DNA from: an uncultured Alphaproteobacteria bacterium
GTDB taxonomy: Bacteria; Pseudomonadota; Alphaproteobacteria; Rhodospirillales; Rhodospirillaceae
DNA length: 64,000 nt
NCBI GenBank assembly: GCA_900079695.1
Contig: LT599022.1
Coordinates: 1,821,245 to 1,885,244 of the forward strand
Direction of reading: 5' to 3'
Every line of letters starts with the position of its first letter. Position 1 is the stretch's first letter. The notes under the pieces were generated by a model. It was not told the origin of the DNA. It did no database searches and saw only the letters and a program-made list of their open reading frames with translations. Of the stretch, positions 46,736-56,130 are shown piece after piece. Position numbers and translations under genes: made by a program.

Positions 46736-48391
46736 CTAATCGTCGTCGTCGGTGTTGAAGAGCGCCTTCACCAGCGCGAGGTTGGTCTCCGCCGCCTCCA
46801 TCGCCACCTCGATGCGGGCGTAATATTCGGTGAGGTAGGCCTCGTAGTCCTCCGCCCGCTCGGCGATGAGATCGCGGCGTTCCTGCTTGTCGTCGATGGT
46901 GTCGTTGAGGGAATCGATCCGATCCTGGATCCTGCCGTCGTCGTCGACGTAGTCCGCGAGCCCCGCTGCCATGCTGTCGGCGAGACCGGCCTCGACGGTG
47001 AGGGTGACGGTGGCGTCCGTCGAGCCGGTGTAGACCAGGCGCAGCCCCTCGTAGTCGGTACCGTCCGCGCCGGTGATGGTCTTGTTGCTGACCTCGAGCG
47101 CGACGCCGTCGATGCTGGCGGAGGCGAGCGTGCCGTCCGCGTTGAGGGTGATCTCGACGGCGTAGGTTCCGGCAGCCAGACCGCCGGGGGTCTCGGCGAC
47201 GTAGAGATCGGACGACGAACTGACGACGCTCTGCTCGAAGAACGCCTGCACCACGTCCGCATGCTGGATCAGCATCTCCTCGAGGGTGTCGTCGTCGACT
47301 TCGAGATAGTTGTCGTCATCGTAGGAGATGCCGAGATCGGCGAGAGTGTAGGTGGTGCCGTCCACCTCGACGCTCATGCCGAGAATGTCGTAAAGGGCGG
47401 AGTTCGCGGACCGCAGCAGGCTCTCGCCGAACAGTACCGCATCGTCCACCGCGCCGTTCTCGTCGGTGGTCTGGTTGAGGATCGCGAACTCGCGGTAGGT
47501 GTTGTAGGCGTCCACCAGTGCGGTGATGGCGTCGGCGACGCCATCCAGATCCTGCCCGACCTCGAGAGTGATGGTGCCGCCGGCGCTATCGTCGTAGAGG
47601 CTGAGCGAAACGCCCGGCATCACGTCCTCGATATCGTTCGAGGAACTGGTGATGGTGACGCCGTCGATGGTGATGATCGCGTCCTGCGCGGCCTGCAACT
47701 CGTTAGCGAAGCCGTCGTCGGACGCCAGAATGCCGAGGCTTTCGAGTACCGAGCCGTCGGTGTCGGTCGCCGTGATGCTCTGGCCGGTATCGGCGGAAGC
47801 GAGCACCAGGGTATAGCCGGAATCGCTGGTCTTCATCAGCGTCGCGGTGACGCCGGTGGTGGAACTCGCGTCGTTGATGGCGTCGGCGATATCCGCGAGG
47901 GTCATGTCCTCGGTGACGGAGATCGTCGCGGCGGTGCCGTCGCCCTCGGTCAGGGTGAAGCTGCCGGAGAGGCCGAGCGCCTCGGTCTTCGACGACTGTT
48001 CGGAACTCGCGACCTTATGGGAGGTGGCGAGCTGCTTGACCTCGACGGTATAGATGCCGAGCGCCGCGTCCTCGTCCACCGTCACTGCGAGAACGTCGTC
48101 GGGATCGGACACGGTCGAGGACGAAAGATAGGCGGCGCGATCGTCCCAGACGGAATCGTCGGCAGCGCCGGAAAGCGCCTCGGCGGCGTCGGAGACCGCG
48201 GTGAGATCGCTGAGCATGGTTTCCCAGCCGGTGACCTCGGTCTCGAGCACGTCGACCTGATCGTCGATACGATAGGCGGCCGCCATCTTCGCTTCCACCG
48301 CTGCCTCGATCAGCGCGGAGGAATCGAAGCCGGAGGTTCCGGACCCGCTGATGTAGGTGGTCCCGCTCGCACTCGTCACCGTGGTCGACAT
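46736..48391 (-). CDS. fliD: Flagellar hook-associated protein 2 (filament cap)
   Basis: 551 residues. The N-terminal FliD_N domain (SSALIEAAVEAKMAAAYRID) and the C-terminal FliD_C domain with coiled-coil ends are present; the middle is rich in Thr, Ser and Asp. It caps the filament and folds exported flagellin. GGGGAGG precedes the ATG. It lies 58 bases after the flagellin gene. Confidence 0.95.
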   Translation of the reverse strand: MSTTVTSASGTTYISGSGTSGFDSSALIEAAVEAKMAAAYRIDDQVDVLETEVTGWETMLSDLTAVSDAAEALSGAADDSVWDDRAAYLSSSTVSDPDDVLAVTVDEDAALGIYTVEVKQLATSHKVASSEQSSKTEALGLSGSFTLTEGDGTAATISVTEDMTLADIADAINDASSTTGVTATLMKTSDSGYTLVLASADTGQSITATDTDGSVLESLGILASDDGFANELQAAQDAIITIDGVTITSSSNDIEDVMPGVSLSLYDDSAGGTITLEVGQDLDGVADAITALVDAYNTYREFAILNQTTDENGAVDDAVLFGESLLRSANSALYDILGMSVEVDGTTYTLADLGISYDDDNYLEVDDDTLEEMLIQHADVVQAFFEQSVVSSSSDLYVAETPGGLAAGTYAVEITLNADGTLASASIDGVALEVSNKTITGADGTDYEGLRLVYTGSTDATVTLTVEAGLADSMAAGLADYVDDDGRIQDRIDSLNDTIDDKQERRDLIAERAEDYEAYLTEYYARIEVAMEAAETNLALVKALFNTDDDD

Positions 48392-48412
48392 GCCCGGCCT
48401 CCCCGAAGATTA

Positions 48413-48444
48413 GTGCGCGCCCCCGCCGGAACGGGGGCGCGCAC
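48413..48444 (-). terminator. Strong hairpin between flagellin and fliD
   Basis: Stem GTGCGCGCCCCCG / CGGGGGCGCGCAC, 13 bp perfect, with a 6-base loop, 5 bases after the leftward flagellin stop. A weak T-rich end (TAATCTTC) follows. It may cut down read-through or protect the flagellin mRNA end. Confidence 0.65.
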
Positions 48445-48449
48445 CCGGA

Positions 48450-49286
48450 TTACTGCAGCAGCGACAGAAGCTGCTGCGGCATCGAGTTGGCCGACGCCAG
48501 CGCCGCGATCGCGGCGTTGGTCTTCACCTGCGCCGAGGAGAACTCGGACTGCGCCTCGGCGACGTCCGCATCCATGATCGCCGACTGGGCGGCGTCGAGG
48601 TTCTCTTCCGACGAGTTGATCTGCGCGGCGTGGTAGTCGAACCGGGACTCCTGCGCGCCCACCTCGGCGCGCGCGGCGGCGACGTCGCCGATCGCGCTGT
48701 TGACCGCGGTCAGCGCCGTTGCGGCGTTGGCGGCCGAACCCACGCCGGTCGCCAAATCGGCATAGGCGGTCGCGAGATCGGCGATATTTCCGAAGGCCGC
48801 ATTGGTCGCGAGATCCGCGGTGATGGTGTCGCCGGCGGCAGTCCCGACGAGGAAGTCCGCCGAGTAGGTGCCGCTCAGCAGCGCCGTGCCGTTGAAGGTG
48901 GTGGTGCTGACGATCGAATCGATTTCGTCCATCAGCGCCGAGAATTCCGAGTTGATGTAGGTGCGCTCGGTGTCGCTCACCGCGCCCGACATCGATTCCG
49001 CGCACAGCACCTTCATGCGTTCGAGCACGTCGGAGATCGACGACAGGCCGCCGTCGGCGGTTTCGAGGATCGACGAGGCGTGGCTGGCGTTGGTCGAGGC
49101 CTGGCCGAGCACGGCGACATCGGACTGCAGCTTGGTGGCGACCGCGAGGCCCGCGGCGTCGTCGGAGGCGCGGGTGATGCGCGAACCCGAGGCCACCTTG
49201 TTGAGGGCGTTGGTCTGCTCGTCGGAGTTGATGTTGAGGTAACGCAGGGCGGAGTTCGCCGAGGTGTTGGTGGTGATGACAGGCAT
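48450..49286 (-). CDS. fliC: Flagellin
   Basis: 278 residues. The conserved D0/D1 ends are clear: MPVITTNTSANSALRYLNIN, VASGSRITRASDDAAGLAVA, and the C-terminal ANSMPQQLLSLLQ. The variable surface part is short, so filaments are predicted to be thin-walled without large D2/D3 domains. AAGGAG lies about 9 bases before the ATG; the longer frame to 49577 was rejected. It is divergent from flgD. Confidence 0.95.
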   Translation of the reverse strand: MPVITTNTSANSALRYLNINSDEQTNALNKVASGSRITRASDDAAGLAVATKLQSDVAVLGQASTNASHASSILETADGGLSSISDVLERMKVLCAESMSGAVSDTERTYINSEFSALMDEIDSIVSTTTFNGTALLSGTYSADFLVGTAAGDTITADLATNAAFGNIADLATAYADLATGVGSAANAATALTAVNSAIGDVAAARAEVGAQESRFDYHAAQINSSEENLDAAQSAIMDADVAEAQSEFSSAQVKTNAAIAALASANSMPQQLLSLLQ

Positions 49287-49522
49287 GAGATAGCTCCTTC
49301 GTTGATCTCGACGGGGCCATTCGAGCCCCGTTCCCGTTGCCGACGCGCCGGCCCCTGCCGACTGCCGCCTACGACCCCTATACGCGCCCCGCCGCCCGAC
49401 ACTGGCGCGCCTCCGGTCGAAAATTTTTTCCGCGTTTTTCTTCGCCAGTGTTTCCCCTCCTTCGCCGTTCATCGCACGACGAGGGGGTGCTCCCCCCGGC
49501 CCACTTCCCAGGGAGAGACGCG

Positions 49523-50200
49523 ATGACCACGGTGACCGGCAGCACTTCGAGCAGCGGATTGTCCTCGACCACCGCAACCTCGGTGGCGTCGCTCTCCGAG
49601 AACTACGAGCTGTTCCTGAGCGTGCTCACCGCGCAGCTCCAGAACCAGAATCCGCTCGATCCCACCGACACCGACGAGATGACCAGTCAGCTCGTCAACT
49701 ACGCGCAGGTGGAACAGCAGATCCTCTCGAACTCGTATCTCGAGAACCTCGTGCTCGCGACCAACAACGAGAGCGCATCGGTGGCGCTGTCTCTGGTGGG
49801 AATGGAAGTCACCTACGCCGCCGAGGATCTCTCGTGGAGCGAGGGCGAGACTCTCTCGTGGTCCTACGACGTGCCTGCCGATACCGAATCGGTGACGGTG
49901 CAGGTGCTCGATGAGAACGGCGACGTCGTCTACACCGAGAGCGCGAGCGCCGAAGAGGGGTCCTACACCTTCGACTGGAGCGGCACCAAGACCAGCGGCG
50001 CCACCGCCGACGACGGCACCTACTCCCTCAACATCGTCGCCGAGGACGCCGACGGCGAGAGCGTCAACATCTCCGCCAACACCACCAGCGTGGTGAAGCA
50101 GGTCGATTGGTCCGACGGCAGCGCGCAACTGATCATGACCAACGGCGCCACCGTCTCCCTGTCCAACATCGTCTCCGCCACCGCGGCGGACGCGTCCTGA
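49523..50200 (+). CDS. flgD: Flagellar hook cap protein
   Basis: 225 residues from the ATG at 49523 behind GGGAGAG. The FlgD signature FLSVLTAQLQNQNPLDPTDT is followed by a FlgD Ig-like/Tudor region (WSGTKTSGATADDGTYSLNI). It is the scaffold for hook assembly. It starts the rightward operon flgD-flgE-orf-flgN-flgK-flgL, divergent from flagellin. Confidence 0.95.
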   Translation: MTTVTGSTSSSGLSSTTATSVASLSENYELFLSVLTAQLQNQNPLDPTDTDEMTSQLVNYAQVEQQILSNSYLENLVLATNNESASVALSLVGMEVTYAAEDLSWSEGETLSWSYDVPADTESVTVQVLDENGDVVYTESASAEEGSYTFDWSGTKTSGATADDGTYSLNIVAEDADGESVNISANTTSVVKQVDWSDGSAQLIMTNGATVSLSNIVSATAADAS

Positions 50201-50225
50201 CCCTCAAGATCGCGGAGGCTCCGCC

Positions 50226-51488
50226 ATGAGCACCCTTTCGAGTTCGATGAACATCGCGGTTTCGGCGCTCTACGCCCAGTCGGCCGCGGTCAGCTGCATT
50301 TCCAACAACCTCGCGAATTCGAGCACCTACGGCTATAAGTGCACCACCGCATCTTTCGCGACGATGGTGTCGGGCACAGGCTCGTATTCGAACTTCACCG
50401 GCGCGGGCGTCACCGTCGACCCGAGCCAGAGCCTGCTGGCCCAAGGCACGCTGATCGGCACCGAGAGTTCGACCGACCTCGGCATCGACGGCGAGGGCTT
50501 CTTCGTCGTCGCCGACAATAGCGGCAGCGACATCTTCTATTACACCCGCGCCGGCGACTTCTCGGCCGACGACGACGGCTACCTCGCCAACAGCGCGGGC
50601 TGGTATCTGCAGGGCTACCCCACCGACGCCGACGGCAAGATCACCTCGACCAAGAGCGCCGCCGGGCTGGAAGCGATCAACGTCAAGGACTATCAGGGTT
50701 CCGCCAAGGCGACGTCCGAACTCAAGATCCAGGCGGTTCTGCCCGCGGAAGCCGCCACCGGCGACAGCTTCACCGTCGACGCCGAGATCTACGACAGCCT
50801 CGGCGTGGCCCACACCGTCACCCTCACCTACGAAAAGACCGGCACCAACGCCTGGTCGGTGAGCGCCGCTCTCGCCGACAGCACCGAGGCGGCCGGCATC
50901 AGCCTCAGCTCCAGCGCCATTACCTTCGACACCGACGGCAAGCTTCTGACGCCCACCGATCCCATCACCCTGAGCGTGACCGGCTGGACCTCGGGCGCGG
51001 CCGACAGCTCGATCGCCTACAATGTCGGAACCGTCGGCAAGTCCGACGGCCTGTCGCAGAACGCCACCTCGACCTCAGAGGACGAAGCCGCGATCTCGCT
51101 CAAGCAGGTGGTGCAGGACGGCCTCGCCTACGGCGAATTCTCCTCGGTCTCGATCGACGAGGACGGCACCGTCTACGCCAACTTCGACAACGGCATCAGC
51201 TACTCGATCTACAAGATCCCGCTCGCCACCTTCGCTAACGCCAACGGCCTCGACGCCAAGACCGGCACCGTCTACGCCGCCAGCGTTGAATCCGGTTCGC
51301 CGACCCTGACCGAGGCGGACTCGGGCTCCACCGGCGCGATCATGTCGGGCGAACTCGAATCCTCGACCACCGACACCGCCACCGAGTTCTCGTCGATGAT
51401 CGTGGCGCAGCAGGCGTATTCCGCCGCCTCGGAAATCATCAGCACGGTGAGCGACATGTACGACGCTCTGCTGGCGGCCAAGCGGTGA
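50226..51488 (+). CDS. flgE: Flagellar hook protein
   Basis: 420 residues. The N-terminal flagellar rod motif (SSMNIAVSALYAQSAAVSCI then NNLANSSTYGYKCTTASF) and the C-terminal rod domain (SSMIVAQQAYSAASEIISTV) are typical; the core is the FlgE D2 domain. It forms the hook that joins motor and filament. GGAGG precedes the ATG. Confidence 0.95.
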   Translation: MSTLSSSMNIAVSALYAQSAAVSCISNNLANSSTYGYKCTTASFATMVSGTGSYSNFTGAGVTVDPSQSLLAQGTLIGTESSTDLGIDGEGFFVVADNSGSDIFYYTRAGDFSADDDGYLANSAGWYLQGYPTDADGKITSTKSAAGLEAINVKDYQGSAKATSELKIQAVLPAEAATGDSFTVDAEIYDSLGVAHTVTLTYEKTGTNAWSVSAALADSTEAAGISLSSSAITFDTDGKLLTPTDPITLSVTGWTSGAADSSIAYNVGTVGKSDGLSQNATSTSEDEAAISLKQVVQDGLAYGEFSSVSIDEDGTVYANFDNGISYSIYKIPLATFANANGLDAKTGTVYAASVESGSPTLTEADSGSTGAIMSGELESSTTDTATEFSSMIVAQQAYSAASEIISTVSDMYDALLAAKR

Positions 51489-51493
51489 GCGCG

Positions 51494-51748
51494 ATGAGCC
51501 AGGAGTTCCGCGCCATCGACGTCGCCCTCAAGCGCATGGAAAAGCTGAACGCCCGCGCCCGGCAACTCGCGCCGGATTGCAGCAAGGCCGAACGCATGGC
51601 GCTGATCGCCGACATCGACGCCGCGATGCGGGCGCTGCGCGCCACCCAGGGCGAGCTCCGCGGACGCATCGCCCGCACCCGCCGCTGCCGCCCGGTGGTG
51701 ACCGCCTACGGCCGCGCCGCCAACATCCTTTCCGCCACCCGCCGCTGA
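51494..51748 (+). CDS. Small hypothetical protein between flgE and flgN
   Basis: 84 residues from the ATG at 51494 (GTG at 51485, overlapping the flgE stop, is the alternative). Helical and very basic (Arg-rich), with MSQEFRAIDVALKRMEKLNA and a C-terminal RPVVTAYGRAANILSATRR. No family recognised. Being within the hook operon it may be an export chaperone or assembly factor; helical character and size fit FliT/FlgN-like proteins, but that is inference. Confidence 0.7.
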   Translation: MSQEFRAIDVALKRMEKLNARARQLAPDCSKAERMALIADIDAAMRALRATQGELRGRIARTRRCRPVVTAYGRAANILSATRR

Positions 51749-51759
51749 GGAGAGCCACC

Positions 51760-52212
51760 ATGTCCGAACCGACCCTCGCCTCCCTCGATCGCAAGACTCT
51801 GTGCGACTTCGTCGCGGTGCTGCGCGAACTCACCGACCTGATCGGCGAGGAGAACGAGATCCTCGCCGTCCCGGCCGAACAACTGCCGCCGGCACTGGTG
51901 ACGCGCAAGGAGGAACTCTCCGAGCGCTATGCCCGCCTGACCGTCGCGCTGCGGCCACGCGCCTCGGCGCTGCATGCGGCGGGTGCCCTCAACCCGGTCG
52001 CCCTCGAAGCCGACATCCGCTCGCTGGTGCGCCGGGTGAAGGAGAACCAGGCCCTGCTCAACGCCCGCAAGGCGGCGACCGCGCTGCGGGTCGAGGCGGT
52101 AATGCAGGCGCTCGCCGAGCGCGAGCGTCGCGACGGCCTCAACTACTCGGCCTCGGGCGAACCCCTGCCGCGCGCCTGCCGCGCCGCCGGCGGCCTGCAC
52201 CTCAGCGCCTGA
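51760..52212 (+). CDS. flgN: FlgN-like chaperone for FlgK/FlgL
   Basis: 150 residues from the ATG at 51760 behind GAGGAGAG. It is helical (LCDFVAVLRELTDLIGEENE, LVTRKEELSERYARLTVALR), in the FlgN pattern, and precedes flgK and flgL, whose products FlgN keeps soluble before export. Sequence identity to FlgN is weak, as usual for this family. Confidence 0.8.
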   Translation: MSEPTLASLDRKTLCDFVAVLRELTDLIGEENEILAVPAEQLPPALVTRKEELSERYARLTVALRPRASALHAAGALNPVALEADIRSLVRRVKENQALLNARKAATALRVEAVMQALAERERRDGLNYSASGEPLPRACRAAGGLHLSA

Positions 52213-52229
52213 AACGGAAGGAGCGGGCG

Positions 52230-53519
52230 ATGTCGATCTCGAGCATCATCTACACCGCCAACACCGGGTTGAGCGTCGCACAGGCGCGCATCGCCCTTGC
52301 CTCGACCAATATCGCCAACGCCGAAACCGACGGCTACACCAAGAAAACCGCCTACGTCACCGCCAAGACCGTCGGCGGCGTGGGGATCGGCGTGCAGGTG
52401 ATCGGCACCGGCAGCGACGTCGACGAGACCCTGCACAAGGGCGTGGTCGACGCGATTTCGACTTCGGCCTACGACTCCACGATCGCGTCCTATCTCGAAA
52501 CGATCTCGTCCGCCCTCGGCACTACCGAGGACGGCGGCGGCCTCACCAATGCGATCACCGACGTGCAGAGCGCGCTTGCCGACGTCATCGCCGACCCCGG
52601 CGACACCGCCAACGCCGACGCCCTCGACGAGGCTCTGCAAGACTGGGAGGACACGGTCGACGACGTCACCGGCACCATCCAGTCCGCGCGCGCCTCGGCC
52701 GATACCGCGATCGCCGAGAGCGTCGAGGCGGTCAACGACCTGCTCCACCGGATCGACGACCTCAACGCGCAGATCACCAAAGCCGCCGCAGACGGGTCCT
52801 CGACCTCCGATCTCGAAGACGCGCGCCGCGCGGCGCTCGAAGACCTCGGCCAATACCTCGACGTGACCTCCTTCACCACGTCGTCCGGCGAAATGCAGAT
52901 CTACACGTCTTCCGGCACCGCGTTGCTGACCTCGCGCGTGCACGAGCTCGGCTTCACCGCGAGCGGCACGGTCACCTCCGGCATGAGCTACGCGGCGGGA
53001 ACGCTCTCGGGCGTCACCGTCGACGGCAAGGACATCACCGCGAGCCTCTCGAACGGCCGTCTCGGCGCTTTGATCGAACTCCGCGACGAAACCCTGCCCG
53101 GCATCCAGGACGAGATCGACGCCCTTTCCGACGCCATGGACGACATCCTCTCGGGCGTCTCGTCCTACACTTCGGGCTCCGACGATACCTCCGCCCTCGA
53201 AACCGCCTACGCCGCCCTCGACGCGTCGCGCAGCTTCGCCGAGGCCGGAAACATTTCGGCCACCACCACCAACGTCGCGGGCTACGCGCAGAAGATCATC
53301 GACGATGCCGCCGACCGCGCCGAAACCGCGAGCGACACCGCCACCACCAGCGCCGCCACCGCCGAAACTCTCGCGAACAGCTTCTCCAACACTTACGGCG
53401 TCAACGTCGACGAGGAAACCGCGCTGCAGGCCACCTATCAGCAGGACTACGAGGCCGCGGCGCAGATCCTCAGCACGGCGCAGGACATGTGGGACACGCT
53501 GATCGCGATGATGAACTGA
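52230..53519 (+). CDS. flgK: Flagellar hook-associated protein 1
   Basis: 429 residues, short for FlgK (usually over 450). The N-terminal rod motif SVAQARIALASTNIANAETD and the C-terminal coiled coil are present. It joins hook and filament. GGAAGGAG lies just upstream. The middle domain is reduced, in keeping with the short flagellin. Confidence 0.93.
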   Translation: MSISSIIYTANTGLSVAQARIALASTNIANAETDGYTKKTAYVTAKTVGGVGIGVQVIGTGSDVDETLHKGVVDAISTSAYDSTIASYLETISSALGTTEDGGGLTNAITDVQSALADVIADPGDTANADALDEALQDWEDTVDDVTGTIQSARASADTAIAESVEAVNDLLHRIDDLNAQITKAAADGSSTSDLEDARRAALEDLGQYLDVTSFTTSSGEMQIYTSSGTALLTSRVHELGFTASGTVTSGMSYAAGTLSGVTVDGKDITASLSNGRLGALIELRDETLPGIQDEIDALSDAMDDILSGVSSYTSGSDDTSALETAYAALDASRSFAEAGNISATTTNVAGYAQKIIDDAADRAETASDTATTSAATAETLANSFSNTYGVNVDEETALQATYQQDYEAAAQILSTAQDMWDTLIAMMN

Positions 53520-53532
53520 GGGAGCCTTCGCC

Positions 53533-54420
53533 ATGCGGATTTCCACCGCGGGAATGAACAATCAGATGATCGGTCAGGCGCTCAGGGTGCAGACGAGCTA
53601 TACCGAGGCGCTGCAACGACAGTCGTCCGGCCTCAAGTCGGCCTCGCTTTCCGGTCTCGACGGCAACGCCGGAGCCGCGGCCGGACTGACAGCCGACATC
53701 GCCCGGTCGGAAAAGCTCTCCGGCATCGCCGACGCCGCCGCGAGCGAGCTCGAAATCGCCTATTCCGCGGTCGACAGCATCACCGACCAGGTGAACGGCA
53801 TGCTCACCGATATCGCCGCGGCAATCAGCGGCTCCGCCGACGCCACCACGCTTTCGACCCTGCAGAGCAGCGCGTCCGACGCGTTCACCGACGTCGTCGC
53901 GCTGCTCAACACCCAGTACGCCGATACCTACGTGTTTTCGGGCGGCGCCACCGCGACCCAGCCGGTGGATGCGTCGCTCTACGACGCCGCCGACCCCACC
54001 GCCTATTACCAGGGCAGCGACAGCCTGCGCAGCGTGATGCTCGACGGCGGCGCGAGCATCGCGTTCGGCGTCACCGCCGATGCCGACGCCTTCTCCGACA
54101 CCCTCGAAGCCCTGAACCTTCTGGTGAGCACCTCGCCGCTCGACACCGCGACGATGCAGCAGGCCTACGACCTGCTCTCGGGTGCGGTCTCCGACCTCGG
54201 CACGATGATGGAGCGGCTTTCCGGTCAGACCGACAAGCTCGACGCCGTGGTCGACGCGCAGACCGATTTCCAGCTCTACGCCGGAGAGATGCTCGACAGC
54301 CTCACCACCGTCGACGTCGCCACCGCCAGCGCCGAGGCCTCGCAACGCGAGGTGCTGCTGGAGGCGTCGTTCGCAACCCTCTCCTCGCTCAAGAGCGTCA
54401 GCGTTCTCGATTATCTCTGA
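53533..54420 (+). CDS. flgL: Flagellar hook-associated protein 3
   Basis: 295 residues. The flagellin-like N-terminus (MRISTAGMNNQMIGQALRVQ) and C-terminus (SFATLSSLKSVSVLDYL) are typical, with YVFSGGATATQP in the middle. It forms the second junction ring. GGGAG precedes the ATG, 13 bases after flgK. Last gene of the operon. Confidence 0.94.
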   Translation: MRISTAGMNNQMIGQALRVQTSYTEALQRQSSGLKSASLSGLDGNAGAAAGLTADIARSEKLSGIADAAASELEIAYSAVDSITDQVNGMLTDIAAAISGSADATTLSTLQSSASDAFTDVVALLNTQYADTYVFSGGATATQPVDASLYDAADPTAYYQGSDSLRSVMLDGGASIAFGVTADADAFSDTLEALNLLVSTSPLDTATMQQAYDLLSGAVSDLGTMMERLSGQTDKLDAVVDAQTDFQLYAGEMLDSLTTVDVATASAEASQREVLLEASFATLSSLKSVSVLDYL

Positions 54421-54425
54421 TCCGG

Positions 54426-54463
54426 GAAAAAAGAGGGCCGCCCCCGTGGGGCTGGGGGCGGCC
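54426..54463 (-). terminator. Intrinsic terminator of the glycine-zipper gene
   Basis: On the minus strand GGCCGCCCCC pairs with GGGGGCGGCC (10 bp, 8-base loop), followed by CTCTTTTTTC. It ends the leftward glycine-zipper gene and sits just after flgL. Confidence 0.85.
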
Positions 54464-54589
54464 GAACGGCGAGGCCAGGGAGACGAAAACCCCGCCGGAG
54501 TTCCGGCGAGCCACGGGGGAGTCGCTGCGCCGGAGTGGGGACGAAGCCTAAAGGGGGAAAAGGCTTCGCCACCGGGTGGATAATGTCTT

Positions 54590-55480
54590 TCAGCTGCCGA
54601 TCTGAACCCAGGTGCCGTCGGGCTTGCGGCAGGCGGTGCTGGTGACCTCGGTGATCTTGCCGTCGATCGTCACCGTCTGCTTGAACTCGCGGCAGGCGTT
54701 GTTCTGGGCGTCGCGGCCTTCGCGGGTCGGGGTGATGGTGCCCGCGTGGCTGGTGTTCGGCGTGTTCCAGGAGATCGTCTGGCCGATCGGCGCGGCGTAG
54801 GCCCGCTGCGCCGCCTGCTGCGCCGCCGCCGCGTCGGCGCGGTCGAGCGACGCGCCGACCTCGTGGCCGACGAACGCGCCGAGGATGGTGCCGACGATCG
54901 TCGCCGCCACCCGGCCCGAACCTTGCCCGAACTGCGCTCCGGCGATGCCGCCGCCGACCGCGCCCAGCACCGTGCCGCCGGTGGTCTTGTCGATGCCGCC
55001 CGAAGCGGGCGTCGCCGCGACCGGAGCTGCCGCGACCGGCGCGGGCGCTGCGGCGGGAAGCGCGACGAGTTGCCAGGGCGCGAGGCACTGCGTCACCGCG
55101 GGATAGTACCCGGCCGGATCGGCGCAATAGTACGCGGTCTGCGATGCGGGAACGGCGACCATGCCGGGCGGCACCACCGCGCTCGGGTAGGGATACACCG
55201 GCGCGGCGTAGAAGTAGCGCGCGCCGCCGACGATCCACCACCAGCCGAACCGGCCGTCCCACCATTCGTGAGCCCAGCGCCCGCCCTGCCAGCCGTCGGG
55301 AACCATGGCGTAACCCGGACGTCCCGGACCGAAATCCGGACCGTGTCCCCAGCCGCGACCGTGCCCGGGCCCGTCGAACCCCGGTCCGCCGTGAGGTCCG
55401 GCGAACGCGTTCGCCGCGCTCAAACCGACCACGCATCCGGCCACCACCGCCACCACAACGCCACGCATCTTCCACAACAT
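54590..55480 (-). CDS. Glycine-zipper 2TM surface antigen-like protein
   Basis: 296 residues. A signal segment (about 1-27) is followed by a Gly/His/Pro-rich stretch and aromatic repeats. A glycine-zipper region (GGTVLGAVGGGIAGAQFGQG) follows. The C-terminal block (CREFKQTVTIDGKITEVTST then ACRKPDGTW) matches the 17 kDa surface antigen family of alphaproteobacteria. It is probably outer-membrane associated. The start may be 55480 or the ATG at 55468. Confidence 0.85.
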   Translation of the reverse strand: MLWKMRGVVVAVVAGCVVGLSAANAFAGPHGGPGFDGPGHGRGWGHGPDFGPGRPGYAMVPDGWQGGRWAHEWWDGRFGWWWIVGGARYFYAAPVYPYPSAVVPPGMVAVPASQTAYYCADPAGYYPAVTQCLAPWQLVALPAAAPAPVAAAPVAATPASGGIDKTTGGTVLGAVGGGIAGAQFGQGSGRVAATIVGTILGAFVGHEVGASLDRADAAAAQQAAQRAYAAPIGQTISWNTPNTSHAGTITPTREGRDAQNNACREFKQTVTIDGKITEVTSTACRKPDGTWVQIGS

Positions 55481-55635
55481 CCTTTTTCCGAGATCCGGGG
55501 GAGCGGCCCGGAAGGGCGGGCTTCGCCGAAGCGACCGCCCGCCTTCCGTCCTTCATGTTCCGCTCGCCACGGATACAGGATGAACCTTACGGCCGGGTTG
55601 TCTCAGGGGTGTGTCGGGGGAGAACGAAAAGTGTA

Positions 55636-56130
55636 TCAAATTGTGTCGCGGATGCGACGCATCATGAACCACGCGACGCCGCCGTAGCTCGCGAGATCGG
55701 GCGCGGCGTCGGCCGCCACCGCGAACCCCTGCGCCTCCCAGATCGGCCGGGAGTCGTTGACCGCCACCAGCGACAGGGTGGCGAAACCGCCCGCCCGCGC
55801 CTGCCCGGCGACGGCGGCGACGAGCGCGGCCGACGCGCCGCGGCCGCGCGCCTGCGGCAGCAGCGCGACGTCGTGAAGATACCAGGTGTCGGCATCGCCG
55901 GGGATCACGCCCAGCAGGGTGTCGAGCTTGGGCGGACGGCCGTAGCGCCACGGATGGGTAAGCGCATAACCCGCCAGCGCGCCGCCGTCGTCGAGCACCC
56001 GGCACCCCTCGGGGCAGAGAGCCAGACGTTCGGCGAACACCGCGTCGGATTCCGGATAGCCGGGGTGGATCGCCGCCGCGGCGCGGGAGAGCGCCGCAAG
56101 ATCGTCCGCACGCATCGCCCGCCAGTTCAT
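55636..56130 (-). CDS. GNAT-family N-acetyltransferase
   Basis: 164 residues. The acetyl-CoA motif is LLPQARGRGASAALVAAVAG. The substrate is unknown. Its start overlaps the stop of the HD-GYP gene by four bases (ATGA), so it is translationally coupled to that gene. A longer frame to 57129 is a shadow. Confidence 0.9.
   Translation of the reverse strand: MNWRAMRADDLAALSRAAAAIHPGYPESDAVFAERLALCPEGCRVLDDGGALAGYALTHPWRYGRPPKLDTLLGVIPGDADTWYLHDVALLPQARGRGASAALVAAVAGQARAGGFATLSLVAVNDSRPIWEAQGFAVAADAAPDLASYGGVAWFMMRRIRDTI

Noticed and set aside
49287-49522. Sigma-54 or sigma-28 promoter between flagellin and flgD
   Set aside because: The closest GG...GC pair has spacing 11, not 10, and no sigma-28 match was found; no promoter can be named.
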